Positions 32,977 through 42,717 of a DNA stretch of 64,000 nt are shown here, piece after piece. A program made the translations under genes and the position numbers. The notes under the pieces are model-generated. The model had not been told where the DNA came from. It saw only the letters and a list, made by a program, of their open reading frames with translations, and ran no database searches. Within the stretch, counting starts at the first letter, position 1. Every line of letters starts with the position of its first letter. This stretch comes from Xylanibacter ruminicola (GTDB lineage Bacteria; Bacteroidota; Bacteroidia; Bacteroidales; Bacteroidaceae): the NCBI RefSeq assembly GCF_900142525.1, contig NZ_FRBD01000002.1:186001-250000 (forward strand). Direction: 5' to 3'.

Positions 32977-35900
32977 ATGAAATATAGGTTAGTTGTATTC
33001 ATACAGTTAGTTTTATTATTAGTAGTGAAGGCAGGTGCGCAGTCCCTTTGGGACGGCGCGCACCTTGCTCACGTTAAAACCTGCCTGGAACAGCCTGCCT
33101 ATGCTACGGCATATCACCAACTGACACGTGAGGCTGATTGGCTGATGCAGGCAGAACCAGTGTCGGTGATGATGAAAAAGAAAGTGGCTGTTAGTGGCGA
33201 CAGGCATGACTATATGAGTCTGTCGCGCTACTATTGGCCTGATCCGTCAGAGCCCGATGGCTTGCCTTATATCGTACGTGATGGTGTGTCGAATCCTGAG
33301 TTGGAGGAGTTTGATCGCCCTCGTTTGGCACAGATGGCCAATAACGTAACAACGCTTTCATTGGCGTGGTACTTCAGTAATGATGAACGCTATGCCCAGA
33401 AAGCAGTAGAACAGTTACGTGTTTGGTTCATCAATAAGGCCACTCGTATGAACCCTAATCTGAACTATGCTCAGACAATTCCCGGTAAGTTCGGTGGAAA
33501 AGGTCGCTGTTATGGCGTTATCGACGGATACTCGTTTGTTGAAATGCTTGATGCTGTACAGTTATTAGAGCATTCAAAATCGTTTACTTCCAAAGATTCC
33601 AAGGCGCTGAAACTGTGGTTCTCGCAGTTTCTGAATTGGATACTTACCAGTGATCAGGGAATAGAAGAGGGACAGCAATTGAACAACCACTCAACAGCAC
33701 ACGATGTGCAGGTTATTGCTTATGCCAAATATGTAGGTAATACCAAGGTTATGAACCAATTTCTTGGTGAGTTCTATCATAAACGTTTGATAGCACAGAT
33801 AGAACCCGATGGCAAACAACCCCGTGAACTGAGACGCACCCTTGCTTTTGGCTATTCCCAGTATAACCTGACTCATATCATCGATGTGTTTCAGATTGCT
33901 CGTTCAGCTCATTATGAATTGCATCCTGACGCTCTCTCATTGTTAGAGAAAGCTGCCGATTTCCTGGCTGACTATCTTGGAAAGAAAGTCGAAACATGGC
34001 CATATCAGCAAATCAGCGATTGGGAAAACAAGCAGAATCTGTTGTCGTATGATCTTTATCGCCTTTGGTTGCTCGATTCAAATCGAGTCGATTATCTGAA
34101 ACAGGCGCAGACGAATATGGTCAAACGCTTTTCCGACCGCTTCTTCCTGTTGTATTATCATCCCGATAACATTGATCATGCTTATGCAGCTGCCGATACA
34201 CAGTTAAGATGCTTATTAAAGAACACTGAGATAGCTAGGAAGGCTGCCAAGGATAAATCGAAAATCATGCCACGCTGTGTAGAAAAGGATGGCTCACTTC
34301 GGTTAGTCGGCATGTACGATTGGTGCTCGGGATTCTTCCCTGGTGAACTCTGGCAGATGTATCAATATACTAACGATCCTTTTTGGAGTAAGCAGGCTGC
34401 ATCAAATACATGGATGATTGAGAACGTAAAGAGGCATACTGGTACTCACGACCTTGGCTTCATGATGTATACCTCTTTTGGAAAAGGCTGGCAGTTGACA
34501 GGTGATGAATCGTATCGCGATGTTATCGTCCAGTCGGCCCAAAGCCTTGCTACACGTTTCAATGAAAAGGTGGGGTGTATACGCAGTTGGAGTTGGGGCA
34601 CACCCGACCGTTGGAAATATGCTGTTATCATTGATAATATGATTAATCTCGAACTGCTATTTGAGGCATCGAGACTGACTAACGATAACCGGTATTATCA
34701 GATGGCTGTGAGTCATGCCAATACTACGCTGGCCAATCACTTCCGTGAGGATGGCTCTTCTTATCATGTGGTAGATTATAACCCCGACGATGGGACCGTC
34801 ATCAAACGCATTACCCATCAGGGCTTGTTTGATGAGTCGGTTTGGAGTCGTGGTCAGGCTTGGGGATTATATGGATTCACCATGTGTTATCGCTATACGC
34901 ACGACGAGGCTTATCTGAAACGAGCACAGAAGATTGCAAAATTCTTCTTCTCACAGAAAGATATGCCTGATGACTTGATTCCTTATTGGGATATGCGCGA
35001 TCCAGCTATTCCCAATGCGCCTCGTGATGCTTCGGCTGCAGCTGTCTTTGCTTCGGGACTTTACGAATTGGCTGCTTACTCTGATGTGGAGTTGTCAAAA
35101 GAATATCGACGCATTGCTGATAAGATACTATCATCGCTTGCGACTCATTATCAGGCACCTTCTACAACGGCACAAGGTTTTATTCTGCTCCATTCTACAG
35201 GAAACTATCCTGCCCACGATGAGATAGATGTTCCCATTAATTATGCTGACTATTATTACCTTGAGGCATTGCATCGTTCTAAAATGGTGGATGATGCTGT
35301 GCAGCCTTTTACGGGTGACAATAGTATGACAATCAATGATGGGTGGACGTTTGAAGGCCAGCCAGTCAATTTGCCGCATACATGGAATGCCGATGCATAT
35401 ACAAAGAAAGATTACCTCAAGGGGTGTCTTACTTATGAGCGACAGTTTAAGTGGAAAAAGAAAGACTGTAAGACATGGCTGAAGATAGATGCGGCATTTA
35501 AGTGGACCGAGGTGTTACTGAATGGGAAGGTGGTTGGCCGGCATGTGGGTGGTTATACAGCTTTTGCTTTCGACCTGTCTCCTTTTCTGCTTGAAGGCAA
35601 TAACGTATTACAGATAAAGGTGTCTAATACGGATGATACTATTGCTCCCGTTTCTGCAGATTTTACATTTATGGGTGGCATCTATCGTGATGTATGGTTT
35701 ATAGAAAAGGCATCAAAACATTTTGATGTGGTTGATGGCGTGTCTGTAACAGCAGATACATGCCGTGTAACTGTCGACTGTAGAGTAGCAGATGCTGAAG
35801 GTTGTGTGGTAAGAAGTTTGTTGATGGATGCTGAAGGAAACATATTGGCTCATCAGGTGCAGAATGCTGATGACAATACCCGATTGGTCTTGTCACTGCC

Positions 35901-37686
35901 CAAGAACCCCAAGTTGTGGTCGCCAGAATCACCTTATTTATATAAGGTAATAACAACCTTAGAGAGTAGGACAGGAAACTGTGAGTTCGACCGACAAGAG
36001 CGCTACGTGGGTGTTCGTTGGTATGCTTTTGATGCTGAACGTGGATTCATGTTGAATGGTAAGCCATACAAACTTCATGGAGTATGTATCCATCAAGATC
36101 AGAAACCATATGGCATTGCCCTTGATGATGATCAGCACCGTCGCGACTTCAAGTTGATGAAGGATATGGGGGTGAACTTTGTTCGATTGGCTCATTATCC
36201 GCAGGATGAGGCTATTTTGGAAATGTGCGATAGGCAGGGTATGTTGGTATGGGAGGAAATTCCTGTTGTGGATTATGTGCCAGCAGGTGATGTTTTTACC
36301 AAGAACTGTGAGAGTCAGTTACGTGAGATGATCAGACAACATAAAAGTCACACTTCTGTGATTTTTTGGGGCTATATGAACGAGATTTTGCTTCAGACTC
36401 AGCGTAAGTACAAAGATGTTGCACTCGATTCTGCAGTTATGCGTACGCTGGATTTGGCTCGCAGGTTAGAGAAGATTGTGCATGAGGAGGATTCCACTCG
36501 AATGAGTGTGATGGCTTTTCATGGTAGTAACGATTACAATAAACGTGGCTTGAGTGACATTCCACAAGTCATTGGCTGGAACTTGTATCAAGGTTGGTAT
36601 GGTTCTGATTTAAAGGATTTTGAGCGTTTCCTGGAGCGTCAGCATCGTGAGCATCCTACTCATCCTATCATTGTCAGCGAGTATGGTGCGGGTAGTGATC
36701 TTCGTCTGCACAATCCTTCTAACGATGCGGCCTTTGATTTCTCCATGGAATACCAGCAGCGTTATGTGGAGCATTATCTGCCTGTGATAGAGCAGACACC
36801 CTATGTTAGCGGTGCTGCTTATTGGAACTTTATCGATTTTGCATCGGCTAATCGCGATGAGTCGATGCCACGCATCAATAATAAAGGTCTAGTAACAAAT
36901 AGTCGTCAGCCTAAGGATGTATATTATTACTTCCAGGCTAATTGGATTAAGAAGCCAGTTGTACATATCGCCGTCCGTGATTGGGCTGAGCGTGTATCGA
37001 TGTATAGAAAGATGCATGTAAAAGTGTACTCTAATCAGTCTGTTGTAGAACTGATTCATAATGGCAAACCGTTAGGCAAAAAGAAAGTAGATAATTGCGT
37101 GGCAGTTTTCGATGTGGACTTAGCTGATGGAAAGAATGTTTTGCGTGCAGTTACTGCTGCCTGTGAAGATGTGATAACAGTAAGCTATCAACAACCTGAA
37201 GGTGAAATCGCTGTTAATCTAGGTAGTAGTTGCTATTATCAATCTGATAAGTCTGGAGTAACATGGCTGCCTGATCAACCGTATACTGAAGGTAGCTGGG
37301 GATATATAGACGGAAAGGCTATTCAGACTCAGAACGAAATCAGCCAAACTGCTGATGGACCATTATATCAGACTATGCGTGATGAGATGGAGGCCTATCG
37401 TTTCGATGTTCCAAAAGGTAGATATGAAATAGAATTGCTTTCTGCAGAAATTCACAAGCCACAGACTTCAAGTGCCTATCTGTTGGATAGAAAAGAACAA
37501 ACTTCCTCATCATTAGGAGGGTTTTCTATAGTTGTTAATGGTAAGCCTATAGAAACTAGTTGGACGTTCTCGCAGTCATTTTCTGCCACTCGTCGTAGAT
37601 ACATTGTTAATAATACCGACGGCTATCTATTGATGTCATTTGCTCCTAAAGGTTGTTTGTCGGCCGTGAAAATTCGAAAGTTATGA
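32977..37686 (+). CDS. Three-enzyme fusion: alginate-lyase-like PL, GH88 and GH2
   Basis: A single 1569-residue secreted polypeptide. Residues 1-22 are a signal peptide. Residues about 24-400 are an alginate-lyase-superfamily (PF05426) alpha-toroid with N236-N237-H238 and FGY293S as candidate lyase residues. Residues about 410-765 are a GH88 unsaturated-uronyl hydrolase. Its HD492LGF and ID553NM motifs are 61 residues apart, the same spacing as Asp88 and Asp149 of the characterised Bacillus enzyme. Residues about 785-1390 are a GH2 enzyme with acid/base E1136 (MNE) and nucleophile E1235 (SEYG). A DUF4982-like and a malectin-like beta domain end the protein. The predicted order of action is cut by elimination, remove the unsaturated sugar, then remove the next sugar. 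The next GH2 gene overlaps its stop by 4 bp. Domain limits are approximate. Confidence 0.88.
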   Translation: MKYRLVVFIQLVLLLVVKAGAQSLWDGAHLAHVKTCLEQPAYATAYHQLTREADWLMQAEPVSVMMKKKVAVSGDRHDYMSLSRYYWPDPSEPDGLPYIVRDGVSNPELEEFDRPRLAQMANNVTTLSLAWYFSNDERYAQKAVEQLRVWFINKATRMNPNLNYAQTIPGKFGGKGRCYGVIDGYSFVEMLDAVQLLEHSKSFTSKDSKALKLWFSQFLNWILTSDQGIEEGQQLNNHSTAHDVQVIAYAKYVGNTKVMNQFLGEFYHKRLIAQIEPDGKQPRELRRTLAFGYSQYNLTHIIDVFQIARSAHYELHPDALSLLEKAADFLADYLGKKVETWPYQQISDWENKQNLLSYDLYRLWLLDSNRVDYLKQAQTNMVKRFSDRFFLLYYHPDNIDHAYAAADTQLRCLLKNTEIARKAAKDKSKIMPRCVEKDGSLRLVGMYDWCSGFFPGELWQMYQYTNDPFWSKQAASNTWMIENVKRHTGTHDLGFMMYTSFGKGWQLTGDESYRDVIVQSAQSLATRFNEKVGCIRSWSWGTPDRWKYAVIIDNMINLELLFEASRLTNDNRYYQMAVSHANTTLANHFREDGSSYHVVDYNPDDGTVIKRITHQGLFDESVWSRGQAWGLYGFTMCYRYTHDEAYLKRAQKIAKFFFSQKDMPDDLIPYWDMRDPAIPNAPRDASAAAVFASGLYELAAYSDVELSKEYRRIADKILSSLATHYQAPSTTAQGFILLHSTGNYPAHDEIDVPINYADYYYLEALHRSKMVDDAVQPFTGDNSMTINDGWTFEGQPVNLPHTWNADAYTKKDYLKGCLTYERQFKWKKKDCKTWLKIDAAFKWTEVLLNGKVVGRHVGGYTAFAFDLSPFLLEGNNVLQIKVSNTDDTIAPVSADFTFMGGIYRDVWFIEKASKHFDVVDGVSVTADTCRVTVDCRVADAEGCVVRSLLMDAEGNILAHQVQNADDNTRLVLSLPKNPKLWSPESPYLYKVITTLESRTGNCEFDRQERYVGVRWYAFDAERGFMLNGKPYKLHGVCIHQDQKPYGIALDDDQHRRDFKLMKDMGVNFVRLAHYPQDEAILEMCDRQGMLVWEEIPVVDYVPAGDVFTKNCESQLREMIRQHKSHTSVIFWGYMNEILLQTQRKYKDVALDSAVMRTLDLARRLEKIVHEEDSTRMSVMAFHGSNDYNKRGLSDIPQVIGWNLYQGWYGSDLKDFERFLERQHREHPTHPIIVSEYGAGSDLRLHNPSNDAAFDFSMEYQQRYVEHYLPVIEQTPYVSGAAYWNFIDFASANRDESMPRINNKGLVTNSRQPKDVYYYFQANWIKKPVVHIAVRDWAERVSMYRKMHVKVYSNQSVVELIHNGKPLGKKKVDNCVAVFDVDLADGKNVLRAVTAACEDVITVSYQQPEGEIAVNLGSSCYYQSDKSGVTWLPDQPYTEGSWGYIDGKAIQTQNEISQTADGPLYQTMRDEMEAYRFDVPKGRYEIELLSAEIHKPQTSSAYLLDRKEQTSSSLGGFSIVVNGKPIETSWTFSQSFSATRRRYIVNNTDGYLLMSFAPKGCLSAVKIRKL

Positions 37687-39944
37687 GTTATTTGAATAAA
37701 TCTTCTCTGCTCTTTTTGTTTACCTGTGTTGTGACAATTCCTGTCACCGCACAGGTTAAAACGTGTGTAGATAATGATTGGCAGTTCATTCGTCAGGATA
37801 TGGCTAACGTATGGGAGGTGCTGCGACCAGTACAGCAAGGTAAGCCTGAAAGCGTTCCTTTGTGGCAGAATGTGTCATTGCCGCATTGTTATAATGCCGA
37901 GGACGGTGTAGATCCTGATGTAAACTACTATCAGGGGCCAGCCTGGTATCGCACCACTCTGACCATCAATAATCCTTATCCCAGTGGACATACGCTGTTG
38001 GAGTTTGAGGGCGCAGGACAGAAGACCCGCGTATATGCCGACACCACACTGGTTGGTTCGCATGTGGGTGGCTATGATCGTTGGACGGTTGATATCACTC
38101 GTTTTGGTAATGGAAAACTGCCCATCGCAGTTCGTTGCGATAATAGTCGTGATGTAGAGATGATTCCTTCTGATTTATCGGACTTCTGCCTCTATGGTGG
38201 ATTATATCGCCATGTCAACCTGCTGTATATGCCAAAGGATTATCTAGATGATGTGCGAATAGATGTTTGGGGAAATAAAGTAACAATCGATCCGACACAT
38301 CTATTAAATGTAGAAATTATAGCTCCTAATGGTAAATGTGTTTTCAAAGGCAATAATAGTCAGCCCATCACTATCAAGAAGCCGATGCTCTGGGATGTTG
38401 AGCATCCACAACTCTATACGGCTCGTATCACCTATGGCGAACAGCGTATGGAGAAACGCTTCGGTCTGCGTACATATGAATTCAAGGAACATGGGCCTTT
38501 CTATCTTAATGGCAGACGACTGTTGTTGAATGGTACTCACCGTCATGAAGATCATGCAGGCGTTGGGGCTGCAATGACTGATAGTATGATTCGGCGCGAG
38601 ATGCAGCAGATAAAAGATATGGGGGCAAACTTCATTCGCTTAGGCCATTATCAGCAGAGTGATTTGGTGTTGCAACTTTGCGATTCTTTGGGGCTCTTGG
38701 TTTGGGAGGAGATTCCTTGGTGTCGTGGTGGTGTGGGCGGTGAGCGCTACCTGCAGCAGGCTCATCGAATGCTGACTAACATGATCAACCAGCATCGGCA
38801 TCACCCTTCAGTTATTCTTTGGGGCTTAGGAAATGAGAACGACTGGCCTGGCGATTTCTCTACAAAGATAGATACCGCAGGAGTTAGAAGTCTGATGGGT
38901 TCACTTCACCAGCTGGCACACCAACTCGATCCTTATCGTGTTACATCTATCCGCCGATGTGAATTCTGCTCAGATATTGTTGATGTTTATTCGCCGTCGA
39001 TCTGGGAGGGGTGGTATGCGCATCACTTCACTGACTACCGTTCAAGGATTGAGACTGACATCAAGCGCTATCCTCGCTTACTGCATGCAGAGTGGGGTGG
39101 CGATAGCCACGCTGGCCGTCATGCAGAAGGTGGATTTGATATAGAATCGGCCGACCGTAACGGCGACTGGTCGGAGAGTTATATCGTGCGCCTTTACGAT
39201 TGGCATCTGAAAGAACAAGCACAGATGGACAATCTTACCGGCTCGGCCTTCTGGACATTCAAGGATTTTTGCACGCCTCTGCGCCCGGATAATCCGATAC
39301 CTTATGTAAATCAAAAGGGTGTTTGTCAGCGTGATGGAACACTCAAGGAGAGTTATTATGTATTCCAATCATATTGGTCTAATAAGCCCGTGCTTCATAT
39401 CTATGGGCATACATGGCCTATCCGTTGGGGCGATGAGAATGAAGATAAGGAGATTCTTGTTTACTCCAATCAGACCGAGGTTGAGTTAATTGTCAATGGT
39501 CAGTCGTATGGTAAGAAACAACGAGACATAAAAGATTATCCTGCCCAAGGGTTCCACTGGAACGTAAAACTTAAAAAAGGCACAAACTATATCCGTGCGG
39601 TATCGGCCTGTCTTACCGATGAGATTACTTGTGAATACCAAACTGAAAAATGGGGGGCTCCTGCCCAAATAAACTTAAGCTATGCCGATGGATTAGTAAC
39701 AGCTCAGATCTGCGATAAGCAGGGCATACCTTGTCTTGATGCTAAGGATTGGCTTGAATTCTCAGTCATCGGCGATGCCAACATGTATCAGAATCAGGGA
39801 ACCGCTACTGGCTCTCGTCGCATACAGGCTGCTAACGGGAGAGCAACCATTCGTGTAGAAGGAAAGGGTAAGTGTATTGTTGCTGTGAAATCTGTAAAAA
39901 ATAAAAAAATGGGTAATCTTATAGCATATTTAAATGTATTTTAG
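37683..39944 (+). CDS. GH2 family beta-glycosidase (free-standing, PUL A)
   Basis: A secreted GH2 enzyme of about 753 residues from the ATG at 37683, which overlaps the previous stop (ATGA). The frame also opens at 37653, but that would add residues inside the preceding gene. A signal peptide ends near VTAQ. The sugar-binding, Ig-like and TIM-barrel domains follow in the usual order. The acid/base is E385 in GLGNEND and the nucleophile is E470 in HAEWGGDS. The family includes beta-galactosidases, beta-glucuronidases and beta-mannosidases, and I cannot choose between them. It has no malectin tail, unlike the GH2 part of the fusion before it. Its stop is next to the promoter of the next regulator. 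Confidence 0.9.
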   Translation: MSYLNKSSLLFLFTCVVTIPVTAQVKTCVDNDWQFIRQDMANVWEVLRPVQQGKPESVPLWQNVSLPHCYNAEDGVDPDVNYYQGPAWYRTTLTINNPYPSGHTLLEFEGAGQKTRVYADTTLVGSHVGGYDRWTVDITRFGNGKLPIAVRCDNSRDVEMIPSDLSDFCLYGGLYRHVNLLYMPKDYLDDVRIDVWGNKVTIDPTHLLNVEIIAPNGKCVFKGNNSQPITIKKPMLWDVEHPQLYTARITYGEQRMEKRFGLRTYEFKEHGPFYLNGRRLLLNGTHRHEDHAGVGAAMTDSMIRREMQQIKDMGANFIRLGHYQQSDLVLQLCDSLGLLVWEEIPWCRGGVGGERYLQQAHRMLTNMINQHRHHPSVILWGLGNENDWPGDFSTKIDTAGVRSLMGSLHQLAHQLDPYRVTSIRRCEFCSDIVDVYSPSIWEGWYAHHFTDYRSRIETDIKRYPRLLHAEWGGDSHAGRHAEGGFDIESADRNGDWSESYIVRLYDWHLKEQAQMDNLTGSAFWTFKDFCTPLRPDNPIPYVNQKGVCQRDGTLKESYYVFQSYWSNKPVLHIYGHTWPIRWGDENEDKEILVYSNQTEVELIVNGQSYGKKQRDIKDYPAQGFHWNVKLKKGTNYIRAVSACLTDEITCEYQTEKWGAPAQINLSYADGLVTAQICDKQGIPCLDAKDWLEFSVIGDANMYQNQGTATGSRRIQAANGRATIRVEGKGKCIVAVKSVKNKKMGNLIAYLNVF

Positions 39945-39952
39945 TATCTTTG
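39945..39952 (+). promoter_or_regulatory. Bacteroidota -7 element for the PUL B regulator gene
   Basis: TATCTTTG directly after the GH2 stop codon, 28 bp before the ATG at 39981. It separates PUL A from PUL B transcription. No terminator is visible between them. Confidence 0.6.
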
Positions 39953-39980
39953 CACCGGAAAAATTAAATTATAGACTAAA

Positions 39981-42560
39981 ATGCAACGATTCTTAACCGT
40001 ATCTGTATGTATGTTTTGCCTTTGCTTAAAGGCATTGGCTGGTGTACCATTTATTATGCACTATGGTCTGGATGACTATGGTAGTGGACATTCTACATGG
40101 CGTATTGCTACCTATGATAATTGGACTTTCTTCGCTAATGAACGTGCTCTGTTATCTTTTGATGGTATTAGTTGGGAACGGCACTTGCTTAATAATCGTT
40201 CTGAAGTAAGGGGAGTTGCTGTTTTCCCGAAGCAGCACAGAGTATATGTTGGTGGCGAAAATGAATATGGTTATTTTGAGGTGGGCCAAAATGGAGTACT
40301 TCAGTATCATTGCTTGTCAGATTCTGTTGATAAGAGATTTCGTGAGATTGGTAATGTATGGGAAATATATGAGTTGAGTGGCGTTCTATATCTGCGTTGC
40401 GACAATTATATTCTTATTATGCACAATAAAGAACCATACATGATTGAATCGAAAGATAAGATCTTTGCCTCAATACTTGTTGATGGCGTCATATATGTCG
40501 CAACCGATCATGGTGTACGTATGGTTGCAGGTGAACGACTTATTCCCATAACAGGAGGTGCTCCCTTGGATCATATGCGCATTAACTCCATGTTCAAATA
40601 TAAACAGGGCATGATTGTGACGACATCAAATGATGGTATGTTCTATTACGATGGTCGTAGGGTTACGTCGATGCCAACAGCCGCAGATAGATTATTGAAA
40701 GAGGGTGTGATTTGTTGTGCAGCAATAAATAATGAATTAGTTGCGCTTGGAACTATACATAATGGAGTTGTCTTGCTGAATATGACTACGGGCGAAGTCA
40801 GAAACTATAATGAGACTCATGGCTTACAAAACAACACTGTCCTTTCCGTTAATTTTGATGCCGTAGGTAATCTTTGGGCCGGTATGGATTATGGAATTGA
40901 CTATATCGTTACTCAAGCACCATATTCTCACTTATATGGCAAAGGTTTATCGTACGGAATTGGTTATTGTGCACAAGTCTTTCAAAACAATTTGTATCTT
41001 GGTACAGATCGCGGTCTGTTTTTTACCTCTGTTGAACATGTCCTGAATGGTCAGGTATTAAGCCTGGAAAAGGTGGAAAGCCCAAGTGGCCCTGCATGGT
41101 ATCTATATAGTCATAATGATGAACTATTTTGTCTTCATGACAAAGGAATATTTATCGTTAATGGTAAAAAAGCAACAAAAATAACAGACGTAATTGGAGC
41201 TTGGTCATGTGTTGCTCAGACTGGGACTAGTAATAGAATGTTTGTAGGTCTATATAGTGGAATATGTATATTAGAGAATAATAATGGACAATGGCGTTCG
41301 CTGGGACAGATAAAGGGGATAAATGAGTCAGGACGATATTTTAAACAGACTGGAAAACAACAGCTTACAGTTTACAATAGAAATATGAATACGGCTGAGG
41401 TCTATAATCTTGATAGTTCGTATAGGACAGTTATTAATCATCATACAGAAAGAAAGATATGGGCAGATTCCCTTATGGGGATACCTGCAGATATGTATGA
41501 TAAATGGGATGCCTCTGGTAATATCGTGAAACTTAACAAGTATGTTAATCTCATTCCTAGTAGTGAGGGCTTTATATTATATAAGCCCGATATCCCCCAA
41601 CCATCTATGCGTACTCTTATCCAGCAGATGTTACTGACCACCCCCAAAGACTCTGTCGTTTATCGAGCCAATTTTATTCAGCATAAGTCAAATCCAATCA
41701 TCGGATATGATGGGAATTCTGTTCGTTTTGTCTTTAGCGCAATTACATCGCCAATAAGCGAATCGGTTTCATACCAGTATCGATTGAATGGCGGAGAGTG
41801 GTCGGCTCCCAGTGCATCAACAACAAAGGAATACAGCAACCTTTATGAAGGAACTTATACTTTTGAAGTAAGAGCATGTGAAACAACTGGTGATACGAAG
41901 GTTGATAGTATTACATTTACAATTCTGCCACCATGGTACCGCACATGGATTGCTGACATTATCTATTTGTTCGTATTATGCTGCTGCGCATTCTTTGCCT
42001 ATAAATATATTCGTCGTTATATTTGGCATAAACAGAGTCTTGCTGTAGAAGCAAAGACCAAGGAAATGAAAACGGAAATTGTGCAATTGGAAAAGGAGAA
42101 AATAGATCTGGAGCTAAAACATAAAAACCAAGAGATTGCAAATCTGATAATCAGTGTCGCAAGAAAAAATGAGACTCTTTTTGCACTGAAAGAGAGTATT
42201 CGCACTGTTGCTGTGAAACTATCTAAAACAAATACTGCAGAAAGTAAGCGCGAATTGCTAATGATAAACAATAGTATAGAGTCGAGTATGGAAGGCGACG
42301 AGTTATTAAAGCGTTTTGAAGAACAATTTGATCTTGTAAATAATAATTTTATGCAAAGACTATCACAAAAACATCCAGACCTGTCAGGTAGCGAACGATT
42401 AATGTGTGCATATCTGAAAATGAATCTTTCGACAAAGGAAATGGCGCCACTCCTTAATATTTCTGTACGAGGAGTAGAAACGATGCGATATAGAATTCGA
42501 AAGAAATTTAATCTTGATCGTGAAATAAATCTTATAGAGTATATTAATTCATTCTCTTGA
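39981..42560 (+). CDS. Membrane-anchored propeller sensor with LuxR-type HTH (PUL B regulator)
   Basis: An 859-residue paralogue of the PUL A regulator with the same order: signal peptide (about 1-21), beta-propeller (about 25-570), Y_Y_Y domain ending in FTILPPWYRTW, one membrane helix (about 658-677, Cys-rich), coiled coil with many Glu/Lys (about 680-760), and a LuxR-like HTH (about 815-850, KEMAPLLNISVRGVETMRYRIRKKF). The recognition regions of the two regulators are close (ISIRGVEISRYRIR versus ISVRGVETMRYRIR), so partial cross-binding is possible. There is no kinase or receiver. It precedes PUL B in the same direction and probably controls the promoter at 42665. Confidence 0.88.
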   Translation: MQRFLTVSVCMFCLCLKALAGVPFIMHYGLDDYGSGHSTWRIATYDNWTFFANERALLSFDGISWERHLLNNRSEVRGVAVFPKQHRVYVGGENEYGYFEVGQNGVLQYHCLSDSVDKRFREIGNVWEIYELSGVLYLRCDNYILIMHNKEPYMIESKDKIFASILVDGVIYVATDHGVRMVAGERLIPITGGAPLDHMRINSMFKYKQGMIVTTSNDGMFYYDGRRVTSMPTAADRLLKEGVICCAAINNELVALGTIHNGVVLLNMTTGEVRNYNETHGLQNNTVLSVNFDAVGNLWAGMDYGIDYIVTQAPYSHLYGKGLSYGIGYCAQVFQNNLYLGTDRGLFFTSVEHVLNGQVLSLEKVESPSGPAWYLYSHNDELFCLHDKGIFIVNGKKATKITDVIGAWSCVAQTGTSNRMFVGLYSGICILENNNGQWRSLGQIKGINESGRYFKQTGKQQLTVYNRNMNTAEVYNLDSSYRTVINHHTERKIWADSLMGIPADMYDKWDASGNIVKLNKYVNLIPSSEGFILYKPDIPQPSMRTLIQQMLLTTPKDSVVYRANFIQHKSNPIIGYDGNSVRFVFSAITSPISESVSYQYRLNGGEWSAPSASTTKEYSNLYEGTYTFEVRACETTGDTKVDSITFTILPPWYRTWIADIIYLFVLCCCAFFAYKYIRRYIWHKQSLAVEAKTKEMKTEIVQLEKEKIDLELKHKNQEIANLIISVARKNETLFALKESIRTVAVKLSKTNTAESKRELLMINNSIESSMEGDELLKRFEEQFDLVNNNFMQRLSQKHPDLSGSERLMCAYLKMNLSTKEMAPLLNISVRGVETMRYRIRKKFNLDREINLIEYINSFS

Positions 42561-42581
42561 TAATCAGGTAGTTGTGATTTT

Positions 42582-42599
42582 TGACGTACTTCTGACGTA
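42582..42599 (+). repeat. Direct repeat TGACGTA upstream of PUL B
   Basis: TGACGTA at 42582-42588 and 42593-42599, 11 bp apart (one helical turn), in the 157-bp gap after the PUL B regulator. It is a candidate tandem binding site for that LuxR-type regulator. Confidence 0.45.
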
Positions 42600-42664
42600 T
42601 TCGGCAGATGCGGGTGATGTATTTATAACGACCCATATAATGAGCTGCATAAGAACATAATAAC

Positions 42665-42672
42665 TAAATTTG
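42665..42672 (+). promoter_or_regulatory. Bacteroidota -7 element for PUL B
   Basis: TAAATTTG, 45 bp before the ATG at 42718. The -33 region is weak, as expected for a promoter that needs an activator. Confidence 0.55.
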
Positions 42673-42717
42673 CCGCCGAAATCGACATTTATCATTAACT
42701 AAATCAAAAAATCGATT

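Noticed and set aside
37653..37682. A 10-residue extension of the free GH2 protein
   Set aside because: The ATG at 37683 forms an ATGA overlap with the preceding stop and gives a normal signal peptide, while the extension spoils it.
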